Origin: Paenibacillus arenilitoris
GTDB taxonomy: Bacteria > Bacillota > Bacilli > Paenibacillales > Paenibacillaceae
Direction of reading: 5' to 3'
Assembly (NCBI RefSeq): GCF_014705655.1
Contig: NZ_JACXIY010000003.1
Coordinates: forward strand, 62,001-126,000
DNA length: 64,000 nt
Part shown: positions 51,221-59,100 of the stretch, piece by piece
How positions within the stretch are numbered: the stretch's first letter is position 1
Layout: every line of letters starts with the position of its first letter
The notes under the pieces: model-generated
Database searches by the model: none
The model's input: the letters and a program-made list of their open reading frames with translations, nothing else
What the model was told of the DNA's origin: nothing
Program-made: the position numbers and the translations under genes

Positions 51221-52381
51221 CTACCAAAGGTACAAATCGTCGCCCTTCAGCTTGAATACCGCTTCCATGAAATAATAGTCGCCGTAAATAATCGGGTGAT
51301 GATGGGCTTTCGCGTAATACGCGCCGGAGCCGTATCGGAGCATGCAGTCGCTGTCCCGGGTCCAATCGATGCGGGACTCGCCCAGCGTCTTAAGCAGCTT
51401 AAGCGCGGCATCGATATAGGCGTCTTTCTCGAACGGGCCGACGGCCTTCGCGATCTCGATCAAGCCGCATGCCGCAATCGCCGCGGCCGTGTCGTCTTCC
51501 CGGCGGGGCTCCTTCGGCTGCCTGAAGTCGACCGGAATGATGCCGCTCTCCGGAATGTTGGCCATGAAGTAATGCGCGATCCGTTTGGCCGTATCGAGAT
51601 ACTCCGGCTTGCCGGTATGGATATAGCTCATCATGAAGCCGTACAAGCCCCAAGCCTGTCCTCTCGTCCAGGACGAGCCTTCTTCGTAGCCTTGGCCGCC
51701 GTAGGTTTTGACCACGCCGCCGCCAAACGGATCGAACTCCACGATATGGTTGACGGAGCCGTCCGGCCTCACGAACGCCGTCATCGCCGTATCCGCGTGC
51801 TTCATGGCGATTTGCTTGAAGCGCGGATCCCCCGTTTCCTCCGATGCCCAGTACAGAAGCGGAATATTGAGCATGCAGTCGATGATCGCCCAGCCTCTCG
51901 TGTCGCTTTTCTCCAGATCGTTCCACGCGCGGATGAACCCGCCCGCCAGATTGAAGCGTCCGGCCAGCAGATTCGCGGCATGCAGCGCCCGTTTGCGGGA
52001 CTCGGCGTTCTTCGTTACTTTGTAGTTCGCCACGCTGGTCGGCAGCCACATGAATCCGACGTCGTGATGCAGCCCGTAAAATTGCTCGAAGCAGCGGTCC
52101 AGCAGCCCTTCGCTAATTTGGGCGATGTCCTTATATTTTTCGTTGCCGGTCTCGTGATGCATGAGCCACATCATGCCGCCCCAGAAGCCGTTCGTCCACC
52201 AGTTGATGCCGTCGGTATCCGTGCCGGTCGGGTTATCGGCGCCGCGGTCGTCGTGGGTCCCTTCCACCGTCGTGTACGGGATTTTGTTCCTTGATTTCTC
52301 GCTGACCCAATCCATCTTCGCCGTAATTTTCCCGATGACGCCGCTTAGCCATTCCTTGTCGTTCGCGTTCAAGCCGATCAT
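51221..52381 (-). CDS. GH88 unsaturated glucuronyl hydrolase
   Basis: This 386-residue protein has the GH88 alpha/alpha barrel. The paired catalytic aspartates are Asp107 in LHHDVGFMW and Asp168 in WAIIDCMLNIPLLYW, positions that correspond to Asp88 and Asp149 of the Bacillus UGL enzyme. INWWTNGFWGGMMWL, SSWTRGQAWGLYGF and REDDTAAAIAACGLIE are further family motifs. The enzyme removes the 4,5-unsaturated uronate left by polysaccharide lyases. No signal peptide is present, so it acts on imported oligosaccharides; the product would feed KduI. It is convergent with the response regulator gene. Confidence 0.94.
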   Translation of the reverse strand: MIGLNANDKEWLSGVIGKITAKMDWVSEKSRNKIPYTTVEGTHDDRGADNPTGTDTDGINWWTNGFWGGMMWLMHHETGNEKYKDIAQISEGLLDRCFEQFYGLHHDVGFMWLPTSVANYKVTKNAESRKRALHAANLLAGRFNLAGGFIRAWNDLEKSDTRGWAIIDCMLNIPLLYWASEETGDPRFKQIAMKHADTAMTAFVRPDGSVNHIVEFDPFGGGVVKTYGGQGYEEGSSWTRGQAWGLYGFMMSYIHTGKPEYLDTAKRIAHYFMANIPESGIIPVDFRQPKEPRREDDTAAAIAACGLIEIAKAVGPFEKDAYIDAALKLLKTLGESRIDWTRDSDCMLRYGSGAYYAKAHHHPIIYGDYYFMEAVFKLKGDDLYLW

Positions 52382-52439
52382 TGTGCCATACCTTCTTTCT
52401 TTAAGACTTATTAAGACTTATCGGGCGATTCTGTGGTCA

Positions 52440-52673
52440 TTATAGCGCTCATCCGTCCGGAAAAGTGTCGCATATCCATCGAAAAATGTTGTTTTGTTGC
52501 GCTCTTGCGTCCGGTCAATCGGTTAATGAGGCGCTGCTGACCGAATTCGTAGCGTTAGGGCGGGGGCTGGGCGGGGAATGGCGGGGCTGCAGGTTGATGG
52601 ACTGATGGGGATGTGGGCTGATGGGTCTCTTGGGCTGGTTGGACTCGGGCTGGTGGGAAGGCGGGGGTGATGG
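52440..52673. other. Non-coding spacer upstream of the GH88 gene, G-rich part
   Basis: No gene is seen. From about 52555 the plus strand becomes rich in GGGCTGATGGG-type words that lead into the octamer repeat. The start region of the GH88 gene lies at its left end. Confidence 0.4.
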
Positions 52674-52761
52674 GGTTGGTGGGTTGGTGGGTTGGTGGGT
52701 TGGTGGGTTGGTGGGTTGGTGGGTTGGTGGGTTGGTGGGTTGGTGGGTTGGTGGGTTGGTG
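52674..52761. repeat. Tandem octamer GGTTGGTG, 11 copies
   Basis: Eleven uninterrupted copies of GGTTGGTG run for 88 bases on the plus strand, flanked by related G-rich words. Two-G tracts at this density can form G-quadruplexes. Confidence 0.97.
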
Positions 52762-52794
52762 GGGCTGGTTGGCTGATGGGCTGGCGGGGCTCGT

Positions 52795-53020
52795 GAACTA
52801 ATCTCAATAAATAGTGAGGGAAGCTCACTATTTATTGAGCTAAAGCTCACTATTCCAGACATCTTCAGGCCTTCGCACCGAAATAGTGAGGGAAACCTCT
52901 TTCCCCATGAACCTGACCTCACAGCGAGTGAGCTTTGCCTCACTAATTCGATGAATCGCCCTCATGGAGGCGAGATTAGTGAGGCTAGCCTCACAAATTA
53001 ATGAGGATACCTCATTAATC
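52795..53020. repeat. Palindrome cluster C (TAGTGAGG words)
   Basis: A perfect 16-bp inverted repeat (CTCAATAAATAGTGAG with its complement, 5-base loop) lies at 52803-52839. CTCACTATT and AATAGTGAG (52846-52890) form a second, long-loop pair. GCCTCACTAAT with ATTAGTGAGGC (52937-52985), GTGAGGCTAGCCTCAC (52979-52994) and ATTAATGAGG-ATA-CCTCATTAAT (52997-53019) follow. The words are variations on one theme, but spacing is irregular. Confidence 0.85.
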
Positions 53021-53023
53021 GGC

Positions 53024-53050
53024 GAAAAAAACGCCCGGACATGCCGGGCG
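53024..53050 (-). terminator. Orphan minus-strand terminator-like hairpin
   Basis: On the minus strand, CGCCCGG and CCGGGCG enclose five bases and are followed by TTTTTTTC. No minus-strand gene ends here. Confidence 0.6.
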
Positions 53051-53144
53051 ATGCAAGATTTCGAGCAGGCCTGAAGAAGACGGCGACCTCCCCGATCACA
53101 GCGCTTCCGAGTGCTGCGGCCGGGACGCGAAAAATCAATTAGGA

Positions 53145-53400
53145 GCGGACGGCAGCCAAGCTCGGCTACAGCCCCTCGTAATGCAAGCGGGTAGTTTCAT
53201 CACAGGTACGTACGCCGCCGAGCCACCGTATTTAACCGCCTCCACTTCCGCCAAGTGAAGCTGCTCCCGGTCGACTACGAGCTGACCGTCGAGCACATCT
53301 CCTTACGGCTTGGCTGCCGGGACGGCTCGCATTCCAGCATGCTGTTCATGCACAGGTTGCCTTTGTCCCTCTTCGATGCCTCGCCTCGTCGTCGACTACG
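53145..53400 (+). pseudogene. Decayed AraC-type DNA-binding domain
   Basis: From 53152 one frame reads TAAKLGYSPS, a stop, then CKRVVSSQVRTPPSHRI. After a one-base shift the next frame reads FNRLHFRQVKLLPVDYELTV followed by EHISLRLGCRDGSHSSMLF. This is the order of the two helix-turn-helix motifs of AraC regulators (LAAxLGYSPS and ELTVExIALRLGF) with a stop and a frameshift. The sensing domain is missing. It lies between palindrome cluster C and argD. Confidence 0.65.
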
Positions 53401-53536
53401 AGCAAACGATACAAGGTACCCCCTCCTCCGTCTGAATTCATCCGATGTATGTCTAATGATAGTCGAATAGCCCGCTCACGGCTACATTCTAAAGTTTTAC
53501 GCTTTGACCGTTCCTTTTTTCCAGGGACGATAAATA

Positions 53537-53577
53537 GGTTGAATTTTTATTCTTGAAGTTGTATATTTATACAAAAC
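53537..53577 (+). promoter_or_regulatory. argD promoter overlapped by two ARG boxes
   Basis: TTGAAT (53539-53544) and TATATT (53562-53567) are 17 bases apart. They overlap two copies of an ArgR-like box, TTGAATTTTTATTCTT and TTGTATATTTATACAA, about 20 bases centre to centre, close to the TGAATAAAAATTCA consensus of Bacillus AhrC. Arginine-dependent repression is likely. Confidence 0.65.
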
Positions 53578-53600
53578 ACTGAACAATCGGGAGGCTCGTC

Positions 53601-54815
53601 ATGATTCAAACGGAAAATACGGTAACGAAGGATTTGCTTGCGAAGGCGGAGAAATCGGTGTTGTTCACGGCGCGCCGGCCCGAGGTCGTCATGGAGCGCG
53701 GCGAAGGCATGTATTTATGGGACACGGACGGCAAAGCCTACCTCGACTTCGTCGGCGGCTGGGCGGTCGCAAGCCTCGGGCACTCCCCCGCCGCGCTGCG
53801 GGAGGCGCTCGCGCGCCAGTCCTCGACGCTCGTCCACGCCAGCCCCGGCTACTACAATAAGCCGATGATCGAATTCGCCGAGCTGCTGACATCCGTCAGC
53901 GGCATGGATAAGGCGTTCTTCGCCAGCAGCGGCGCGGAAGCGAACGAGAGCGCGATCAAGCTGGCAAGAAAGCACGGCGCGGCGAACCTGAACGAGGCGT
54001 ACAAAATCATTACGCTGACGAACGGCTTCCACGGCCGCACGCTCGCGACGATGTCCGCGACCGGCAAAGCGCACTGGGAGAAGCTGTTCGCGCCGAAGGT
54101 GGACGGCTTCGTACACGTGCCGCTCAACGATCTTGACGCCTGCTTCGCCGCGGTGACGAACGATACTTGCGCGATCATGCTGGAGCTCATACAAGGCGAA
54201 GGCGGCGTTCATGAGGTCGACGAAGCCTATTTGTACGGTCTTCGCAAAATTTGCGACATGTACGGCATGCTGCTTATTTTCGACGAAATTCAGACGGGAC
54301 TCGGCAGAACGGGCAAGCTGTTCGCTTACGAGCATTACGGCATCAAGCCCGACGTGCTGACGATCGGCAAAGGGATCGGAGGCGGCTTCCCGCTGTCGGC
54401 GATGCTGACGATGGAGAAGTACGATCTGTTCGAGCCGGGGGATCAAGGCGGAACGTATTCCGGCGCGCCGCTCGCAATGGCGGCCGGACACGCGGTGCTG
54501 CAGGAGCTGCTGATGCTCGATTTGGCGGGCAACGCGATGCGGCAGGGCGGCTATCTGGCGGCAAAGCTCGCCGAGCTCGCCGGCAGCCATCCGATAACGA
54601 ACATCCGCGGCAAAGGGCTGCTGCTGGCGTTCGACGTGCCGGAAGGCGCGGCCGCGGCGCTGTCGGCGATCTGCCTGCGCGAAGGGCTGCTCGTTAACGC
54701 GCCGGGACCTTCGACGATCCGGCTCGTGCCGCCCCTGATCGTCGCGCAGCGGCATATCGACGACATGGTGCGCATTTTGCAAGGCGCGTTCGAACAATTA
54801 AAGGCGGCCGCGTAA
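53601..54815 (+). CDS. argD: Acetylornithine aminotransferase-type class III aminotransferase
   Basis: This 404-residue PLP enzyme shows the class III motifs: GWAVASLGHSPAALREAL, FFASSGAEANESAIKLARK (phosphate and substrate loop), LLIFDEIQTGLGRTGKLFAY (cofactor Asp) and DVLTIGKGIGGGFPLSAMLT with the Schiff-base lysine. Length and sequence fit ArgD, which converts N-acetylglutamate semialdehyde to acetylornithine. GGGAGG lies 7 bases before the ATG. It stands alone, away from other arg genes, but has ARG boxes, which supports the assignment. Confidence 0.9.
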   Translation: MIQTENTVTKDLLAKAEKSVLFTARRPEVVMERGEGMYLWDTDGKAYLDFVGGWAVASLGHSPAALREALARQSSTLVHASPGYYNKPMIEFAELLTSVSGMDKAFFASSGAEANESAIKLARKHGAANLNEAYKIITLTNGFHGRTLATMSATGKAHWEKLFAPKVDGFVHVPLNDLDACFAAVTNDTCAIMLELIQGEGGVHEVDEAYLYGLRKICDMYGMLLIFDEIQTGLGRTGKLFAYEHYGIKPDVLTIGKGIGGGFPLSAMLTMEKYDLFEPGDQGGTYSGAPLAMAAGHAVLQELLMLDLAGNAMRQGGYLAAKLAELAGSHPITNIRGKGLLLAFDVPEGAAAALSAICLREGLLVNAPGPSTIRLVPPLIVAQRHIDDMVRILQGAFEQLKAAA

Positions 54816-54960
54816 GGCAAGGCCGCTCCCTTCCCCTCCTGCCGATTCGGCGCGTTGCCCGCCGCGGTCGGCATACGGATTTTATGCGAATGTTGGATAA
54901 GCCGCTTCGCATACGTTAGTTACGGTTGTAATGCGCCGATACCGCGGGAGGGCTAACGAA

Positions 54961-55215
54961 GTGCGTTTGCGTGCTGCCAGAAATAATGCCAGAAACGGCC
55001 AATTTACCGTCTACGTCATTCCGGCCTGGAAATGGAAAGAATTCATCGCCTTCGAATTGATCGGCGGCACGGCCTTCTATTTGGTGTGCAGAACGATCGC
55101 CCATTCCGAGCTCTTCGGGATCGCCGCCAACATCGCGGGGCCCCAAATGCTCAAGTTTTTGACGAGCGCGTACCGGAACGACGCAAAAAACGTTCCGCGT
55201 CCCCCGTCAAGGTGA
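54961..55215 (+). CDS. Hypothetical small protein, 84 residues
   Basis: The GTG at 54961 has GGGAGGG 8 bases upstream. The product reads RNNARNGQFTVYVIPAWKWK, then EFIAFELIGGTAFYLVCRTI, with one moderately hydrophobic stretch. I recognise no family. Its last codons run into the terminator of the convergent uxaC gene, so the true end could be affected by that hairpin. Moderate confidence because of the good ribosome site and even composition. Confidence 0.55.
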   Translation: MRLRAARNNARNGQFTVYVIPAWKWKEFIAFELIGGTAFYLVCRTIAHSELFGIAANIAGPQMLKFLTSAYRNDAKNVPRPPSR

Positions 55216-55231
55216 CGGGCGCGCGGAACGT
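55184..55231 (-). terminator. Terminator of uxaC
   Basis: ACGTTCCGCG pairs with CGCGGAACGT around an inner CCCGTC/GACGGG stem; TTTTTTGCG follows on the minus strand, 17 bases past the uxaC stop. Confidence 0.9.
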
Positions 55232-55247
55232 CTCGTGCAAGCGCCGC

Positions 55248-56654
55248 TTAGAAACCGAAATACGCTTTCGCGTTCCGGTAGGAAATGTTTTGAACCATGT
55301 CGCCGAGCAGCTCCATGTCGCTTGGAGCCTCGCCGTTCTCCACCCACTCGCCGAGCAGGTTGCATAGCAGCCTTCTGAAATATTCATGCCTCGTATACGA
55401 GAGGAAGCTGCGCGAGTCGGTCAGCATGCCGACGAAGCGGCTGAGCAGCCCGAGATTCGCGAGCGCGTTCATCTGGTCGAGCATGCCGTTCTTCGTATCG
55501 TTGAACCACCATGCCGAGCCGAGCTGGATTTTGCCAGGCACGCCGCCGCCCTGGAAGCTGCCGATGATCGAGCCGAGCACGTCGTTGTCCTTCGCGTTCA
55601 GCGAATACACGATCGTCTTCGGCAGCGAGTCGTCCAGATCGAGCGCGTCGAGCAGCCTGACGAGCGGATAAGCCACGGCGCTGTCGTTAATCGAGTCGAA
55701 GCCCGTATCGGGGCCGATCTTGCCGAACATGCGGGTGCTGTTGTTGCGCGCGGCGTTGATGTGGAACTGCATCGCCCAGCCATGCTTCGCGTACAGTCGT
55801 CCGAGGAACAGCAGCGTGTACGTCTTGTACTGCTTCTCTTCCTCCAGGCTGACGCGCTCGCCCTTCAGCGCTTTGGCGAAGATCGCCGCCGCTTCTTCCT
55901 TCGTCGACTCTGCGTAGGCCACGTAATCAAGCGCGTGATCGGACACCTTGCAGCCGACTTCGTTGAAGAAATCCACCCTCGCTTCAAGCGCCGCCAGAAG
56001 CGCGTCGTAGCTGCCGATCGGGCCGCCCGACGCTTCTTCGAGCTTGCCGAGCCATTCCAGGAACGTCGCGCGGTTAATTTCGAGCGCTTTATCCGGACGG
56101 AACGACGGCAGCACCTGTACGTTAAAGTCATCCAATTGCTTGATCGCGATATGGTATTCCAGCGAATCGGCCGGGTCGTCCGTCGTGCAGATGACTTCGA
56201 CGTTCGACATCTTGATCAGGTCGCGCGCCTTGAAGCCGCCGCTTGCCAGCTTCGCGTTCACCTGCTCCCAGATCGCGGGCGCGTTCTTCTCGTTGATCAG
56301 CTCGTTCACGCCGAAGAAGCGGCGAAGCTCGAGATGCGACCATTGGTAGAGCGGATTGCCGATCGTCTGTGGCACCGTCCGCGCCCACGCCTCGAACCGC
56401 TCGTAATCGTCGACGCCTTCGCCTCCGGTGACGAACCGCTCCTCCTCGCCGTTCGCGCGCATCGCCCGCCACTTGTAGTGGTCGCCGTACAGCCACGCCT
56501 CGGTCAGGTTCGCGAAGCTCGTGTTCTCGTAAATTTGCTGCGGACTGAGGTGGCAGTGGTAATCGATAATCGGCATGCTCTTCGCAAAATCATGGTACAG
56601 CCGTACGGCCGTTTCGTTCGATAACAAAAAATTGTCGTCCATAAATGGCTTCAT
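55248..56654 (-). CDS. uxaC: Glucuronate isomerase
   Basis: This 468-residue protein has the UxaC markers: MPIIDYHCHLSPQQIYEN near residue 30 with the first metal histidines, ICTTDDPADSLEYHIAI, and MQFHINAARNNSTRMFGKIG in the centre. The enzyme converts D-glucuronate to fructuronate and D-galacturonate to tagaturonate. It lies 20 bases after a Gfo/Idh/MocA gene and is cotranscribed with it. GGAGG precedes the ATG. UxaB/UxuB reductases and dehydratases are not in the window unless a Gfo/Idh protein fills that role. Confidence 0.95.
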   Translation of the reverse strand: MKPFMDDNFLLSNETAVRLYHDFAKSMPIIDYHCHLSPQQIYENTSFANLTEAWLYGDHYKWRAMRANGEEERFVTGGEGVDDYERFEAWARTVPQTIGNPLYQWSHLELRRFFGVNELINEKNAPAIWEQVNAKLASGGFKARDLIKMSNVEVICTTDDPADSLEYHIAIKQLDDFNVQVLPSFRPDKALEINRATFLEWLGKLEEASGGPIGSYDALLAALEARVDFFNEVGCKVSDHALDYVAYAESTKEEAAAIFAKALKGERVSLEEEKQYKTYTLLFLGRLYAKHGWAMQFHINAARNNSTRMFGKIGPDTGFDSINDSAVAYPLVRLLDALDLDDSLPKTIVYSLNAKDNDVLGSIIGSFQGGGVPGKIQLGSAWWFNDTKNGMLDQMNALANLGLLSRFVGMLTDSRSFLSYTRHEYFRRLLCNLLGEWVENGEAPSDMELLGDMVQNISYRNAKAYFGF

Positions 56655-56674
56655 TCGCGCGTTCCTCCATCACC

Positions 56675-57967
56675 CTATTTGTAAAACTTCACCAGATCGT
56701 CGATGTTCACCGCCTGACCCGTTTGAATCGAGCGGTTCGCCGCGATGCCCGTCAGGATCGAGCGGGCGCCGTCGACATGGTTCGCCGCGCGGTTGAACGG
56801 GTCCTCCACCGGCGTTCCGAACAAATCGTTCAGCAGCACAGGGTCGCCCCCGCCGTGGCCGCCGACGCCTTCCTCGACCTCGACCGCGTAAGGCGCGCCG
56901 AACATCGGATACACGGTAATCGATTTCCCTTTCAGCGCGCCTTCCAGCGCCTTATCCCCGCCGGAATTGACGTACGACTGCTCGACGATGCTCATTTCGA
57001 GCCGTCCCTTCGTGCCGTTGAACGCGATTCGGTAGCCTTCCCATGGCAAGTAAGCGTTTAACGAGTACGTCAGGATCGCGTTGTTTTTGTAGCGGACGAG
57101 CACGCCCATCGTGTCCTCGATATTGATGCCGTCGCCGAACACGCTCTGGTCGCGGCGGTAGCCGTCCTCGTGCTCCGCGTCCAAATACATCGCTTTCAAA
57201 TGCTCATTTTTATCCAAGTGTAGCGCAAAAGGGTCGTTCTCGGCAATCGGATTTCCCGTCGCGCGCTCGTAAAATTTCGTTTCGCCGCGCAGCTCCGCGT
57301 TCTCCCGGCCGTAGAACAGCAGGTCGCCGAACGCGAATACCGACTCCGGCTGCGAGCCGATCCAGAAGTTGACCAGATCGAAATGATGCGTCGATTTATG
57401 CACGAGCAGGCCGCCGCTGTTTTGCTTGTTCCGGTGCCATCTGCGGAAATAGTCCGCCCCGTGCTGCGTATTGAGCAGCCATTCGAAATGCACGGACGTA
57501 ACCTTGCCGATGGCGCCGCCCGCGATCAGCTCCCTCGCCTTCGTATGATGCGGCGCGTAGCGGTAATTGAACGTCACGCGGACGTTTTTGCCGGTTCGCT
57601 CGACCGCGTCGAGAATTTGCTGGCACTTCTTCTCGTCCACCGTCATCGGCTTCTCCGTCACGACGTCGCAGCCCAGCTCGAGCGCGCGGATAATGTACGT
57701 ATGGTGGGTCCGGTCCATGCTCGTCACGATGACCGCGTCCGGCTTCTCGGTCTCGATCATCCGGTCGAATTCGTTCGATTTGTACGTCCGAACCGGTTCA
57801 TGCTTATATTTGCCCACGAGAATTTGGTTCGCGTAGTTCATTCTCGTCTGGTTAATGTCGCAGAAGGCAAGCAGCTCCGACGTTTCCTTGTAATCGGTTG
57901 CAAGCGCTTTGTAAAAAAATTCCGCCCTGCCGCCGCTTCCTACTAATACGTAACGTTTTTTCGACAT
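56675..57967 (-). CDS. Gfo/Idh/MocA-family dehydrogenase (430 residues)
   Basis: The N-terminal Rossmann domain begins RYVLVGSGGRAEFFYKAL, and the family motif is CDVVTEKPMTVDEKKCQQIL (EKP near residue 110). The C-terminal domain carries GGLLVHKSTHHFDLVNFWIG with the usual His-Asp pair. At 430 residues it is longer than most members, through insertions near 200-260. AGGAGG lies 11 bases before the ATG. It is the first gene of a unit with uxaC and is divergent from an AraC regulator. It probably oxidises or reduces a uronate or sugar derivative; the substrate is unknown. Confidence 0.9.
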   Translation of the reverse strand: MSKKRYVLVGSGGRAEFFYKALATDYKETSELLAFCDINQTRMNYANQILVGKYKHEPVRTYKSNEFDRMIETEKPDAVIVTSMDRTHHTYIIRALELGCDVVTEKPMTVDEKKCQQILDAVERTGKNVRVTFNYRYAPHHTKARELIAGGAIGKVTSVHFEWLLNTQHGADYFRRWHRNKQNSGGLLVHKSTHHFDLVNFWIGSQPESVFAFGDLLFYGRENAELRGETKFYERATGNPIAENDPFALHLDKNEHLKAMYLDAEHEDGYRRDQSVFGDGINIEDTMGVLVRYKNNAILTYSLNAYLPWEGYRIAFNGTKGRLEMSIVEQSYVNSGGDKALEGALKGKSITVYPMFGAPYAVEVEEGVGGHGGGDPVLLNDLFGTPVEDPFNRAANHVDGARSILTGIAANRSIQTGQAVNIDDLVKFYK

Positions 57968-58017
57968 TTCCGTTATTCCTCCTCAACGTTTAGCTTGCTT
58001 TTATCATAGCGCACCAT

Positions 58018-58028
58018 AATGGTATAAT
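58018..58028 (+). promoter_or_regulatory. Extended -10 promoter element of an AraC gene
   Basis: TGGTATAAT is an extended -10 about 60 bases before the AraC start. It overlaps the small palindrome ACCATAATGGT (58013-58023). Confidence 0.5.
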
Positions 58029-58089
58029 TCTTGTCATATGATGCTCAATTTCGAAAATATCCCGCTTATCTTGCGTTAAAGGAAGGAGC

Positions 58090-58950
58090 ATGCGACGGAT
58101 GGACGAACAACCCGAAGCGTTCAGCTACGGCGAGGCGCCCGACCTGTACGTGGAATACCGCAGAAGATCGGAGCCGTTCACGATGGCCGAGGACCACTAT
58201 CACGACTATTACGAAATTTACTATATGCTGTCCGGCCAGCGCGTTTATTTCATCCGTGACCGGTCGTACTCCGTGGAGCAGGGCGACCTGATCTTCATTA
58301 ACAAGCACGAGCTGCACAAAACGATGCAAGCCGGCGATTCCGCCCACGAACGCGTCATCCTCCACTTCGACGACGCCGTGCTCGCCAGGCTGGCCGGGGA
58401 CCGGGCCGACTTCCTGCTTGCGCCGTTCCGGCAGCAGAGCAACCTCATCCGCCTCCCGAGCCAAGCCTTGATGCCTGCCGAGCAGGCGATCAGGCGTCTC
58501 GTGTCGGAGATCGGCCAGCGGCAGGAGGGCTACGAGCTCGTACCCGGATGCGTCCTGATCGAGCTGCTGCTGACCGTCTCCAGGCATTTGATTCAGCACG
58601 GCCAGCCCCCTCTTCATATCGCGACGCCGATGCATGTCAAAATTTCCGAGGTGATCCGCTACATCAACGCGCACTATGAAGAGCCGCTTCGGCTCGGGAC
58701 GCTCGCGGAACGATTTTTCATCAGTCCCTATTACCTCAGCCGCATGTTCAAGGAGATGAGCGGCTTCACCTTCTCCGATTACATCGTGCTTACCCGCGTG
58801 AAGGAAGCGCAGCGGCTGCTGCGGGAGACGGATCTCAGCATAACGGACGTCGCGGCGGCCGTCGGGTTCGACAACTTCTCCCATTTCGGCAAGACGTTCA
58901 AAAAAATCACCCATGTGTCCCCCCGCGAATATCGGAAGCAATACGGATAA
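58090..58950 (+). CDS. AraC-family regulator divergent from the Gfo/Idh-uxaC unit
   Basis: This 286-residue protein has a cupin-like sensing domain (AEDHYHDYYEIYYMLSGQRV, QGDLIFINKHELHKTM) and an AraC double helix-turn-helix (LRLGTLAERFFISPYYLSRM; LSITDVAAAVGFDNFSHFGK). An ATG at 58099 is an equally possible start; ribosome-site spacing (AAAGGA and GGAG) does not decide. The divergent placement suggests control of uxaC and its partner, probably in response to a uronate. Confidence 0.9.
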   Translation: MRRMDEQPEAFSYGEAPDLYVEYRRRSEPFTMAEDHYHDYYEIYYMLSGQRVYFIRDRSYSVEQGDLIFINKHELHKTMQAGDSAHERVILHFDDAVLARLAGDRADFLLAPFRQQSNLIRLPSQALMPAEQAIRRLVSEIGQRQEGYELVPGCVLIELLLTVSRHLIQHGQPPLHIATPMHVKISEVIRYINAHYEEPLRLGTLAERFFISPYYLSRMFKEMSGFTFSDYIVLTRVKEAQRLLRETDLSITDVAAAVGFDNFSHFGKTFKKITHVSPREYRKQYG

Positions 58951-59100
58951 GCACTTCGTAAGATGTCGCAATTTCATACAATAATCGTCCTTAAATTAAA
59001 CTAACGAATAAGAAAACAAATATGTTAGATTATAAATAGTGTCATGAATTTATAGAACTTTGCGACTTTACTAAACGAAAGCGCTGGGAGAGATGGACCG

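Noticed and set aside
52674-52761. Meaningful relation of the octamer tract to the thrombin-binding aptamer
   Set aside because: The shared GGTTGGTG core only reflects G-quadruplex-forming sequence; no biological link is implied.
52515-52943. Minus-strand open frame rich in PTNPPTHQ repeats
   Set aside because: The repeats are the translation of the octamer tract, the frame also runs through palindrome cluster C, and no ribosome site fits the start.
59070-59095. Catabolite-responsive element (cre) before the Gfo/Idh gene
   Set aside because: CGAAAGCGCTGGG matches only half of the TGAAAGCGCTTTCA consensus, so it is too weak to annotate.
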